64,000 nucleotides of DNA from Zeaxanthinibacter enoshimensis. GTDB lineage: Bacteria; Bacteroidota; Bacteroidia; Flavobacteriales; Flavobacteriaceae. Positions 53,906 through 61,788 of the stretch are shown here, piece after piece. Below the pieces are notes generated by a model, which saw nothing but the letters and a program-made list of their open reading frames with translations, had not been told where the DNA came from and did not search any database. The stretch spans positions 496,001-560,000 of the forward strand of contig NZ_SNYI01000001.1 in the NCBI RefSeq assembly GCF_004362865.1. The letters are read 5' to 3'. The first letter of the stretch is position 1. Each line of letters opens with the position of its first letter. Both the position numbers and the translations under genes were made by a program.

Positions 53906-53975
53906 TCGCCGTTGTGGTCATCCTGGGTTAAGAATTAAAGAACGCCTTGTTTTAATAATATTAATTACATAGATC

Positions 53976-55322
53976 ATGGAAATAAAACAATTTGAAGATA
54001 AACCGTTAGCACATTTTTCCTATGCCATACTGAGTGAGGATAAAATTGCCTTGGTAGACCCGGCTAGGGATCCAAGACCTTATTATGAATATGCTGAAGA
54101 AAACAATGCCAGTATAGTCGCTGTCTTTGAGACTCATCCCCATGCCGATTTTGTGAGCAGTCATTTACAAGTGCACCAGGAGACCGGTGCCACCATTTAC
54201 GCCAGCAAGAAGATAGGGGCCGATTATCCCCACCAGGCCTTTGATGATGGCGATACGGTAAGTATGGGGAAGGTAACCTTCTCTGCACGGAATACTCCCG
54301 GTCATTCCCCGGATAGTATCACAATCATAGCCAAAGACGAGGCGTATAAAACTGCCGCATTTACGGGGGACACCCTCTTTATCGGTGATGTAGGGCGCCC
54401 TGATCTCCGTGAAAAGGCCGGGAATATGAAGGCCAAACGCGAAGAACTAGCATCTATGATGTATGACAGTATCAAAAATAAATTCACAGACCTACCCGAC
54501 GATACCCTGATTTACCCGGCACACGGAGCGGGCTCTTTATGTGGTAAGAACCTAAGCAGTGCAAGTATGAGCACCCTCGGGAACGAACGCATGGGGAACT
54601 GGGCTTTTAAGGAGCAGAGCGAGGAAGAGTTTGTAAAACAGATCCTGGAAGACCAGCCATTTATCCCTGCCTACTTTTCACACGATGTAGACCTGAATAA
54701 AGATGGAGCCGGGCACTATGAGGCCGGTAAGGCAAAGGTAGCCTCGAAACTCAACGTTACTGCCCTGGAGGATGATACCTTGGTGGTCGACACCCGGGAT
54801 GAAGAAGCTTATAAGAGCCGCCACCTGCCCAATAGTATCAATATCATGGCAAGGAACGAAAACGACAAGTTCGAAACCTGGTTAGGGTCTATTGTAAAAC
54901 CGGGGGAGCCTTTCTACCTGGTAGCCAATAGTATCAAGGATCGGGAAGAACTTCTTTCTAGAGTAGCCAAGATCGGGTACGAATCACAGGTGAAGGCTTT
55001 GGTTACTCTCGGAAAGGGAGAACTTAATTGTGAACGTGAATTGGCCCTGGATTCCTTCATCAGCCACCCTGAATATTTTACGGTGGTTGATGTGCGCAAC
55101 AAAAGCGAAGTGAACGAAGGGAAGATCTTTGACCACGCCCTGCCCATTCCCCTTCACGAGCTTAGAAATTCTATCGAAAAGATTCCGACAGATAAACCAG
55201 TGATCGTACATTGCGCGGGTGGATACCGCTCTGCAGCAGGCAGCAGTATCCTGAGTAAAGAACTGGACGCGGAGGTATATGACCTCAGTGAAGCCGTAAA
55301 CGAATTCAAAGACAAGGATTAA
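53976..55322 (+). CDS. CstB-like persulfide dioxygenase-rhodanese fusion
   Basis: A 448-residue protein. The N-terminal metallo-beta-lactamase domain has THPHADFVSSH (H54, H56, D58, H63), FTGDTLFIGDVGRPDL and PAHGAGS. Two rhodanese domains follow. The first (about 260-350, VVDTRDEEAYKSRHLP) lacks a catalytic Cys; the second (about 360-448) has the active loop VHCAGGYRSA with C413. This domain order and length match Staphylococcus CstB, which oxidises persulfide and makes thiosulfate. It should detoxify or process cytoplasmic persulfides. The fit to YeeE/YedE partners downstream is good. Confidence 0.9.
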   Translation: MEIKQFEDKPLAHFSYAILSEDKIALVDPARDPRPYYEYAEENNASIVAVFETHPHADFVSSHLQVHQETGATIYASKKIGADYPHQAFDDGDTVSMGKVTFSARNTPGHSPDSITIIAKDEAYKTAAFTGDTLFIGDVGRPDLREKAGNMKAKREELASMMYDSIKNKFTDLPDDTLIYPAHGAGSLCGKNLSSASMSTLGNERMGNWAFKEQSEEEFVKQILEDQPFIPAYFSHDVDLNKDGAGHYEAGKAKVASKLNVTALEDDTLVVDTRDEEAYKSRHLPNSINIMARNENDKFETWLGSIVKPGEPFYLVANSIKDREELLSRVAKIGYESQVKALVTLGKGELNCERELALDSFISHPEYFTVVDVRNKSEVNEGKIFDHALPIPLHELRNSIEKIPTDKPVIVHCAGGYRSAAGSSILSKELDAEVYDLSEAVNEFKDKD

Positions 55323-55381
55323 CCCCTGCTTTAATATATTAATCATGGCCGGTATGCCGGCCAACTCATTAAATTAAAACT

Positions 55382-55939
55382 ATGAATTGGATCTTTGAAC
55401 CCTGGCCCTGGTATATCTCCGGGCCGATGATCGCCCTGGTCATGTTCTTATTACTGATGGTAGGTAAGAACTTTGGAATGTCTTCTAATCTACGTACCAT
55501 GTGTACCATTTGCGGAGCAGGACAGCAATCATCTTTCTTCAGGTTCGACTGGAAATCCCAGCGATGGAACCTGGTTGTGGTCCTGGGGGCTATAATCGGC
55601 GGCTTTATAGGCGCGCATTTGCTATCCCCGGATTCCGCAGTTGCCATTAACCCGGAAACCATATCTAAATTGGAAGTCCTGGGGTTTGATAGCGCCGGAG
55701 AGGCTTATCTCCCCACCGAACTGTTCAGCCTGGAAGCTATGACCAGTTTTAAAAGCCTGGCGGTGCTCTTTATCGGTGGTCTCCTGGTTGGATTTGGTGC
55801 CCGCTACGCCGGGGGCTGTACTTCCGGTCATGCTATCTCCGGGCTCAGTAACCTGCAAATTCCTTCACTCATTGCAGTGATCGGATTTTTTATTGGTGGT
55901 CTCGTAATGGTTCACCTGTTATTCCCTTTAATATTTTAA
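55382..55939 (+). CDS. YeeE/YedE family sulfur transporter subunit
   Basis: A 185-residue membrane protein with four to five helices. The family motif is ARYAGGCTSGHAISGLS, with a Cys in the pore-like position. A Cys pair in TMCTICGAGQQ lies in the first cytoplasmic loop. Homologues such as YeeE take up thiosulfate. It is followed after 3 bp by a half-size partner with a second GAC motif, so the two together probably form one transporter equivalent to full-length YeeE. Confidence 0.88.
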   Translation: MNWIFEPWPWYISGPMIALVMFLLLMVGKNFGMSSNLRTMCTICGAGQQSSFFRFDWKSQRWNLVVVLGAIIGGFIGAHLLSPDSAVAINPETISKLEVLGFDSAGEAYLPTELFSLEAMTSFKSLAVLFIGGLLVGFGARYAGGCTSGHAISGLSNLQIPSLIAVIGFFIGGLVMVHLLFPLIF

Positions 55940-55942
55940 GAC

Positions 55943-56356
55943 ATGAGAACACTATCATATTTACTTATCGGGATCCTTTTCGGGATTACTATGTTCAAAT
56001 CTGAAGCTGCATCCTGGTTTCGGATTTACGAAATGTTCCATTTTGACGCTTTCCATATGTATGGCATCATAGGGTCTGCCCTGGTTTTGGGAGTTTTAAG
56101 TGTACAGCTGATCAAGCGGTACAACATTAAATCATTCCACGGTGAGGAGATTCGCTTCCAGGATAAGAACCGGAGTTTTAGCCGTTATATGTACGGCGGT
56201 ATCATCTTCGGGCTCGGGTGGGGCCTGGCCGGTGCTTGTCCCGGACCGATGTACACCCTGGTTGGCGCGGGATACCTGCCGATACTCGTGGTGATCTTTG
56301 CCGCTTTAATTGGAACATACCTCTATGGTTTGCTCCGGGAAAAATTACCACATTAA
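55943..56356 (+). CDS. DUF6691/YeeE-YedE half-transporter
   Basis: A 137-residue membrane protein with four helices. The motif GLAGACPGPMYTLVGAGY holds the conserved Cys, mirroring GGCTSGH in the preceding gene. The first helix is LSYLLIGILFGITMFKSEA. It is the last gene of the SulP-CstB-YeeE operon, and a strong terminator follows 13 bp later. Confidence 0.87.
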   Translation: MRTLSYLLIGILFGITMFKSEAASWFRIYEMFHFDAFHMYGIIGSALVLGVLSVQLIKRYNIKSFHGEEIRFQDKNRSFSRYMYGGIIFGLGWGLAGACPGPMYTLVGAGYLPILVVIFAALIGTYLYGLLREKLPH

Positions 56357-56369
56357 ACAATTGAAGATT

Positions 56370-56407
56370 TCGGGCCTCCCCTAGTGGGAGGCCCGATCTT
56401 TTTAAAC
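56370..56407. terminator. Terminator of the sulfur operon
   Basis: A perfect 11-bp stem, TCGGGCCTCCC (56370-56380) with GGGAGGCCCGA (56386-56396), 5-base loop, then TCTTTTT. Confidence 0.9.
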
Positions 56408-56537
56408 TCAAAGCCAGGGGGTAATTAATTTAAACTGCTCAGGCACGCTGCGCACATTATCATGTTGTTCAATATCATGATCTTCTTGTAATACCATTAT
56501 TCGCTATTAAAATGGTAGACGTCAAAAAATCACCCCT

Positions 56538-59405
56538 TTACTCAAGTCCTACCCTGCTGGGCAACAACCCGAACTTCTCCTTAAAACTCTTGGTGAAATA
56601 ACTCATATTGGAATAGCCGACAGAATAGGCGATTTCAGAAACCGAACCCACTTTCTTCTCCAGCATTTTTCTCGCTTCATTCAGGCGGATCTCTACGATC
56701 AGTTGGTTAGTGGATTTATCGGTCAGTGCTTTTAATTTCCTGTGTAACTGGGACCTGCTGAATCCTACTTCGCGGGCCACGTCTTCCACAGTTAAAAGCT
56801 CGTCATCCAACCTGGCCCGGATCACCTGAAAAACCTGCTGCAGGAACCTGTCATCCAGGGAGGTCAGCTCCAGATCCTCCACCAGAACCGTTTCCAGCTG
56901 CCGGAACTGCTCCCATATTTTCTTACGGGCTTCAATGAGATTCCTAATTCGAAGTTTAAGTTCATCAGAATTAAAAGGTTTTGTGAGATAAGCATCTGCG
57001 CCCTGGGTAAGCCCCTCCATTTTATTAGCCTGCCCTGCCTTAGCGGTCAGCATAATAACAGGGATATGACTGGTCTTTTGGTTGTTTTTTAAACTGTGAC
57101 ACAAAGCGTACCCGTCTTTTTTCGGCATCATCACATCGCTGATAATGACATCCGGGATATGCTCCAGGGCCATGCGTTCCCCCTGCTGCCCGTCCTTAGC
57201 TAATAACACCCTGTACTCTTGTTCCAATATACCGGCTATATAGGTGCGCAGGTCTTCATTGTCTTCTACAACCAGTGTCAGCGGTTGCCCTTCTTTTTTC
57301 AGCACAGGAGAGGGTCCGGACACTACTGCCTGCTGAACCGTTTCAGGCAATATCGTTGTATCCGTAATAGGACTTTCTTCCTGAAAATCTCCTGCTTGCA
57401 GGAGTTGACGGCTTACCGGCAATCTTATCTTGAAAGTGGTACCCCGGCCTTTGCTGCTGTTAACACTTATTTGCCCGCCGTGAAGATCTACCAGTTCCTT
57501 AACCAGGGCCAGCCCAATACCGGAACCTTTTTCCTCAGTTCCTTCGACCCGGTAAAACCGCTCGAAGATCCGGTTTAGCGATTGCGGATCGATCCCTTTC
57601 CCCGTATCCGATATCATGATCACCACGAATTCCTTTTCACTTTCAACACTGACGGTCACAGTTCCCCCTGATGGGGTATATTTAAAAGCGTTCGACAGGA
57701 GGTTACTGATGATCTTCTCCATTTTGTCCCTGTCAAACCATGCATTATCAATCTCCTCCGGGAAAGTTGTGTTGAGCCCAATATTCTGCCGTTCTGCCAT
57801 ACTCTCAAAAGAATACACCAACCTTCTTAAATACTTTATGACACCCCCCTGCTGCAACTTCAGCTGCACTGCGCCGTTTTCTAACCTGGAAAGATCCAGC
57901 AATTGGTCTACGAGAGCCTGTAGGCGAATTGCATTCTTATGGATAAGTTCATAGGACCGGGCAGGCAGGGCTACAGATTTTCCTGTCCCAACCGGACCGT
58001 GCTGTTGCAAAGGGCCTAATATGAGAGATAGTGGTGTCCGAAACTCGTGGCTGATATTGGCAAAAAATCGACTCTTCACTTCGTCGAGATCACGAATGCG
58101 CTGCATTTCTGCCTGGGAACGTTCATAGGTCAATTGATTCTCAGCTGCCTGTTTCCGCAATTGTTGCTGCCTGAAAGCAATTCCAAAGGAATAGGCCACA
58201 ATCTGTATAAGGATACCAAAAGTATAGGGTTCAAAACCCGGGTCGATCAATTTTAAAGACCATAATCCCCCCATCAGGGTACAACTGGTGGCCAGGATTG
58301 CCCCTATCCCGAAATATCGGGCAAAGGGATCTTTCTGCATTGCGATTGCTACTGCAAGGATCAAGCCCAGCACCGAAAAGAAAATAATAAAATGATAGTG
58401 ATACCCTGTGTCTGTATTAAGGATCAGGGGATCCCAGAAATGAACATACAAAATGGTTATCGCGAGCTTAACGATCATCAGAAGAGGCAGGGCCAGGAGG
58501 AACTTGTCCAATAAAGGAAATTTTTCTTTCGATTTAATAAACGCTCTTCCGAAGAACCAGAAGGTATACAGCATACTATTAGGGATAAGCAACCATATTG
58601 TAAACCGCCACTGGGGGTATTCGCCCAATAAGAATTTAGTTTCCAGTCCTACGGTCATCACCTGTGTAAGGGTGCAGAACAGCAGCCAGAGGGAAAACCA
58701 TAAGAATATCTTCTCGCGTGTATATACCCACATTAGAAAGTGATATAACAGCGTGATAAAACTTATGCCAAGTACAAACCAGAGAAAGACGATATTGGAG
58801 GGATTTACGGGATGGTAGTCAGAATAAGACGGATGCCTGAGTGAAAGATTAAAATAGGGCCAATACCCAAAACTGTTCGAAGTAACGCGGACCAGGAGTG
58901 TGGTAGCTTCACCCGGGTCAAGGTCTAACCCTACACGGTTGAGCGCCCATGGCTCAGGAATCTCCCGTTCAGACGCAGGATAATCCACTCCTGCTTTACT
59001 GTGCTTCTCCAGAGTACCCTCCACGACTTTAAATACGTCGACCTTCCCGTTACTTCTATCCCAGAAAATAGTATTGATCAAAGGGTCTTCCAGGTGTAAT
59101 TCCCATCCCCGGATTCCCCTGTCACTACGTAAAATGATCTTGCCCCAGTATACCACTGAAACCTGGAGATTTTTCCCGAATTTCTCCCTCTTCGCAAATT
59201 CATATGAAGGTCTGTTGTACACCTCTTTCCAGTCCATACGGCCATCTGGATCAGGTAGTATTAACAGCTTTTCCATTAACGGTTGTACCGGGTAGTCCGG
59301 GTTTACTGTATATACTTCCTGTCCTGCCAGTCGGAAGCCCACGCAGAAAAGCATCAACCCAAAGGTGATGCTTAATGATTTGCGGTATGATCTTTTGCCG
59401 GTCAT
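56538..59405 (-). CDS. Hybrid two-component system protein (7TMR-DISM, kinase, receiver, AraC)
   Basis: The ATG at 59405 gives a signal peptide (SITFGLMLFCVGFRLAGQ); an ATG 15 codons upstream is possible. The 955-residue protein has a periplasmic DISM-type domain (about 40-190) and seven membrane helices (about 205-415). The kinase has FANISHEFRTPLSLILGPL with H453 and the ATP site SNLLSNAFKYTPSGG/GSGIGLALVKELVDLHGG. A receiver domain (VVEDNEDLR, SDVMMPKKDGY) follows. The C-terminal AraC-type HTH has EVGFSRSQLHRKLKAL and VGYSNMSYFTKSFKEKFG. It senses and regulates in one chain. Targets may include the adjacent lipoprotein and cupin genes; this is inference. Confidence 0.93.
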   Translation of the reverse strand: MTGKRSYRKSLSITFGLMLFCVGFRLAGQEVYTVNPDYPVQPLMEKLLILPDPDGRMDWKEVYNRPSYEFAKREKFGKNLQVSVVYWGKIILRSDRGIRGWELHLEDPLINTIFWDRSNGKVDVFKVVEGTLEKHSKAGVDYPASEREIPEPWALNRVGLDLDPGEATTLLVRVTSNSFGYWPYFNLSLRHPSYSDYHPVNPSNIVFLWFVLGISFITLLYHFLMWVYTREKIFLWFSLWLLFCTLTQVMTVGLETKFLLGEYPQWRFTIWLLIPNSMLYTFWFFGRAFIKSKEKFPLLDKFLLALPLLMIVKLAITILYVHFWDPLILNTDTGYHYHFIIFFSVLGLILAVAIAMQKDPFARYFGIGAILATSCTLMGGLWSLKLIDPGFEPYTFGILIQIVAYSFGIAFRQQQLRKQAAENQLTYERSQAEMQRIRDLDEVKSRFFANISHEFRTPLSLILGPLQQHGPVGTGKSVALPARSYELIHKNAIRLQALVDQLLDLSRLENGAVQLKLQQGGVIKYLRRLVYSFESMAERQNIGLNTTFPEEIDNAWFDRDKMEKIISNLLSNAFKYTPSGGTVTVSVESEKEFVVIMISDTGKGIDPQSLNRIFERFYRVEGTEEKGSGIGLALVKELVDLHGGQISVNSSKGRGTTFKIRLPVSRQLLQAGDFQEESPITDTTILPETVQQAVVSGPSPVLKKEGQPLTLVVEDNEDLRTYIAGILEQEYRVLLAKDGQQGERMALEHIPDVIISDVMMPKKDGYALCHSLKNNQKTSHIPVIMLTAKAGQANKMEGLTQGADAYLTKPFNSDELKLRIRNLIEARKKIWEQFRQLETVLVEDLELTSLDDRFLQQVFQVIRARLDDELLTVEDVAREVGFSRSQLHRKLKALTDKSTNQLIVEIRLNEARKMLEKKVGSVSEIAYSVGYSNMSYFTKSFKEKFGLLPSRVGLE

Positions 59406-59463
59406 TGTTAAACAGTTCACGGATCCCTGTGGGGAGAGAGCCGCGAACATTTTAAAAAAGGTA

Positions 59464-60243
59464 CTAAAATTCTTCCAGACCCTCCATCAGGATGGTGTAG
59501 ACCCCGCTGTCCTCGTCAAAGCAGATAGTAAGTTCATCCGGGTAATGGCCCGGGGTCTGGTAAGCGTCCGGTCGACGGATCTCGGAAGCAACACGAGTCT
59601 TACTGAGTAAAAAATCACGGGTTACCATAGGTTCCAGGAAATTCATCATTCCATCGTACTTACCATAAATAAAAGTATAGGTAAAGATGCCTGTGCCGGC
59701 TATCTCAGGGGAGAGCAGGTCTATCATATGAGCGCCCATACTTGGAACACCTCCAGGCGTTTCCAGGTACATAGGAGGCAGGAAACCATCAGGCATTGGC
59801 TTGTTGAATTGCTCATCATCTGTTGGTCCGATAGCGTCCCTTTCAGTCATGCCTATCATATAAAAGTGTATATCAAAATGAGGCAGGTCATATACTCCCG
59901 GGGGCTCGTGACCCATCTCGTTCCAATCCAGGGTAACATGATCGTAAGGTGCAACAGGTTTGTCCACAGGAAGTTCTAAAACGGTCTCATGCCCATGTGC
60001 ATGACCGGTAGGCAGGTTTTCAAGCGCCTCTTCGGTGAACTGTATACCAATCGCTTTAGGATTTCCCCAGATATCGGTCTTAACAATGGTCCATGCATGG
60101 CCGTCCCCGATGGCAATTTGCTCCCCGGTATAGCTCGTTTTGTGATGATCCCCGGCATCTTCCCCGGAACCATGCCCGTAATACTCGCAGCCCTGTAATG
60201 CCAGCAGGCAAAACGCAAGGCCAATGTAATGTGTAGTTCTCAT
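59464..60243 (-). CDS. His-rich lipoprotein, DUF5602-like
   Basis: A 259-residue lipoprotein (LLALQGC). The mature N-terminus is His/Gly-rich (YYGHGSGEDAGDHHK). Conserved-looking blocks are GHAHGHETVLELP, YDHVTLDWNEMGHEPPGVYD and HFDIHFYMIGMTERD, rich in His that may bind a metal. The domain resembles DUF5602, seen in exported proteins of unknown function; the assignment is tentative. It lies 58 bp upstream of the hybrid regulator gene on the same strand and could be its co-transcribed sensor partner. Confidence 0.72.
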   Translation of the reverse strand: MRTTHYIGLAFCLLALQGCEYYGHGSGEDAGDHHKTSYTGEQIAIGDGHAWTIVKTDIWGNPKAIGIQFTEEALENLPTGHAHGHETVLELPVDKPVAPYDHVTLDWNEMGHEPPGVYDLPHFDIHFYMIGMTERDAIGPTDDEQFNKPMPDGFLPPMYLETPGGVPSMGAHMIDLLSPEIAGTGIFTYTFIYGKYDGMMNFLEPMVTRDFLLSKTRVASEIRRPDAYQTPGHYPDELTICFDEDSGVYTILMEGLEEF

Positions 60244-60438
60244 AAGGCTTTCATTTAATGTTCCTTACAAAATTGATATAAATGAGCTCAGGCAGCTGGC
60301 AGGAATAATGCAGATCCTAACACCCTTGTTGCATTCATCAGCCCATGCATCAAATCTGATAGTCGCTGCAACAGGGGTATTATCACTCCCTGATCACACT
60401 ATTTAATTTTAGAAGACCTAATTAAAAATCAATCGATT

Positions 60439-60975
60439 ATGAAACGAAACGAGTTTTTCAAAACTTCTCTCGCGGTAACCGCAGGAATTATGAGTTTGCC
60501 CCATTTAGCTACTGCCGGGATGCGCAAGGCGATCAATATCCTGGAACCTAAGATCATTCGTTCTGGGGAAGGAGAACGCTATAATGTATTGGGAGACAAC
60601 ATGATCTTTAAATTAACCGGGGCTGATACCAATGGTGCCTTTACGCTCATAGAAGAACTGAATGAACCAGGCACAGCTATCCCGATGCATGTCCACGAAA
60701 AGGAGGATGAAGTTTTCAAGGTACTGGAGGGCGAACTGGAACTCACTGTAGGAGGTAAGACCGCCGTACTGAAAGCAGGCGACCTGGCCTATGGTCCCAA
60801 GGGATTACCTCATAGCTGGAAAGTAGTAGGAACGCAAAAAGCACGGGTGATCCTGAGCGTCTTTCCATCAGGGATCGAGGAGATGTTCCGTGAGCTCGGA
60901 TCCCTGCCTCCCGGGCCGCCGGATTTTGAAAAGGTCTCCGAGATCTGTGGTCGCTTCGATATCCGCTTTGTTTAA
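60439..60975 (+). CDS. Exported cupin-domain protein
   Basis: A 178-residue protein with an N-terminal signal-like segment (MKRNEFFKTSLAVTAGIMSL). A single cupin fold has motif 1 PMHVHEKEDEVFKVLEGELEL (two His and a Glu as metal ligands) and motif 2 GDLAYGPKGLPHSWKVVG. It may be a quercetinase-like dioxygenase or a binding protein; the substrate is unknown. It is divergent from the His-rich lipoprotein gene by 195 bp, and a terminator follows. Confidence 0.85.
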   Translation: MKRNEFFKTSLAVTAGIMSLPHLATAGMRKAINILEPKIIRSGEGERYNVLGDNMIFKLTGADTNGAFTLIEELNEPGTAIPMHVHEKEDEVFKVLEGELELTVGGKTAVLKAGDLAYGPKGLPHSWKVVGTQKARVILSVFPSGIEEMFRELGSLPPGPPDFEKVSEICGRFDIRFV

Positions 60976-61006
60976 CATCAAGAGTTCCTGGAGCACTTAA
61001 AATAAG

Positions 61007-61036
61007 AACGGTGATCCGCAGGGTTGCCGTTTTTTA
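61007..61036 (+). terminator. Terminator of the cupin gene
   Basis: AACGG (61007-61011) pairs with CCGTT (61027-61031), with partial inner pairing, then five T. Confidence 0.55.
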
Positions 61037-61073
61037 ATCATGGATCCTCTATTGCTTAAAAAGTGAATCCACA

Positions 61074-61134
61074 ACATCCCCCTCGCAACTACTCACCTTG
61101 TTCTTAGTTGCTCTGCCCCCTTCAAAGGGGGAAT
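61074..61134 (+). repeat. Left structured end of the DUF559 element
   Basis: ACATCCCCC (61074-61082), a hairpin GCAACTA/TAGTTGC (61085-61091 with 61105-61111), and the near-palindrome CCCCCTTCAAAGGGGG (61116-61131), followed by AAT. Confidence 0.75.
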
Positions 61135-61269
61135 CCCCGAGCATCGGAATATTGATTTCCCTATCCGGTATAAATTAACTTATTAAAAGATAGGTAAGAA
61201 TAATTTATATCTGCAAGTTAATTGCAGGGAGGCTGGTTATTCTGAATCTACAAATCCATACATATTCTG

Positions 61270-61734
61270 ATGAAGAATAAGATCATTCCTTACAACCCTG
61301 AACTAAGAAGATATGCACAGGAATTACGCAAGAATAGTACACTTTCTGAAGTCCTTTTATGGGATCATATAAAGAAGAAAGCTTTAGGAGTAGAGTTTCA
61401 CAGACAAGTACCTTTATTGCATTTTATCGTTGACTTTTACTGTCATGAGTTGCAACTGGTCGTCGAAATTGACGGTGATTCCCACCTTCATAAATACGAA
61501 TACGATGTTCGAAGACAAGGAAACCTTGAAAAATTGGGATTATCGTTTATTCGATTTACTGACCATCAGGTAAAGCAGGAATTATTTAGCGTTATAATTG
61601 ATTTAGAAGAGCGAATACAAGTTCCAAGATCATCCCCGGAAACGATCCGGCTGTCTGAAACTATTATACCCATGCCAATTATTCACCTTTGTAAAGAAGC
61701 AAACTTGCCGATAAATTTTATGAATCCTGCGTAA
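61270..61734 (+). CDS. DUF559 endonuclease-domain protein
   Basis: A 154-residue protein with the VSR-like PD-(D/E)XK fold of DUF559. The start ELRRYAQELRKNSTLSEVLLW leads to the nuclease core FHRQVPLLHFIVDFYCHELQ and LVVEIDGDSHLHKYEYD, with Asp and Glu-x-Asp as metal ligands. A strand LGLSFIRFTDHQV follows. A C-terminal tail of about 37 residues, ending NFMNPA, goes beyond the domain. The gene is the only one between structured inverted repeats. It is A/T-richer than its neighbours and uses more A/T-ending codons, in keeping with an acquired element. DNA nicking or cleavage is likely; no target is known. Confidence 0.87.
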   Translation: MKNKIIPYNPELRRYAQELRKNSTLSEVLLWDHIKKKALGVEFHRQVPLLHFIVDFYCHELQLVVEIDGDSHLHKYEYDVRRQGNLEKLGLSFIRFTDHQVKQELFSVIIDLEERIQVPRSSPETIRLSETIIPMPIIHLCKEANLPINFMNPA

Positions 61735-61738
61735 ATTA

Positions 61739-61784
61739 ATTCCCCCTTTGAAGGGGGTGTCCCGCTGTGCGGGACGGGGGATGT
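61739..61784 (-). repeat. Right structured end of the DUF559 element
   Basis: On the minus strand: ACATCCCCC (61784-61776), a perfect hairpin GTCCCGC-ACA-GCGGGAC (61775-61759), TA-less junction, then CCCCCTTCAAAGGGGG (61757-61742) and AAT. The hairpin sequence differs from the left end but its position is the same. Confidence 0.75.
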
Positions 61785-61788
61785 ACTA

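Larger units (their letters stand above)
61074..61784. mobile_element. Candidate DUF559 element with structured inverted ends
   Basis: A 711-bp segment holding one nuclease-like gene. Each end, read inward, is ACATCCCCC, then a hairpin of its own sequence, then CCCCCTTCAAAGGGGG, then AAT. The left end is on the plus strand and the right on the minus strand, so they are inverted. The right edge is 5 bp past the MATE gene stop, and the left follows the cupin terminator. No target duplication was seen. Mobility is inferred, not shown. Confidence 0.5.

Noticed and set aside
61089-61106. DUF559 element as a classical insertion sequence
   Set aside because: The protein is not a transposase (no DDE or HUH motifs) and no target-site duplication is visible.
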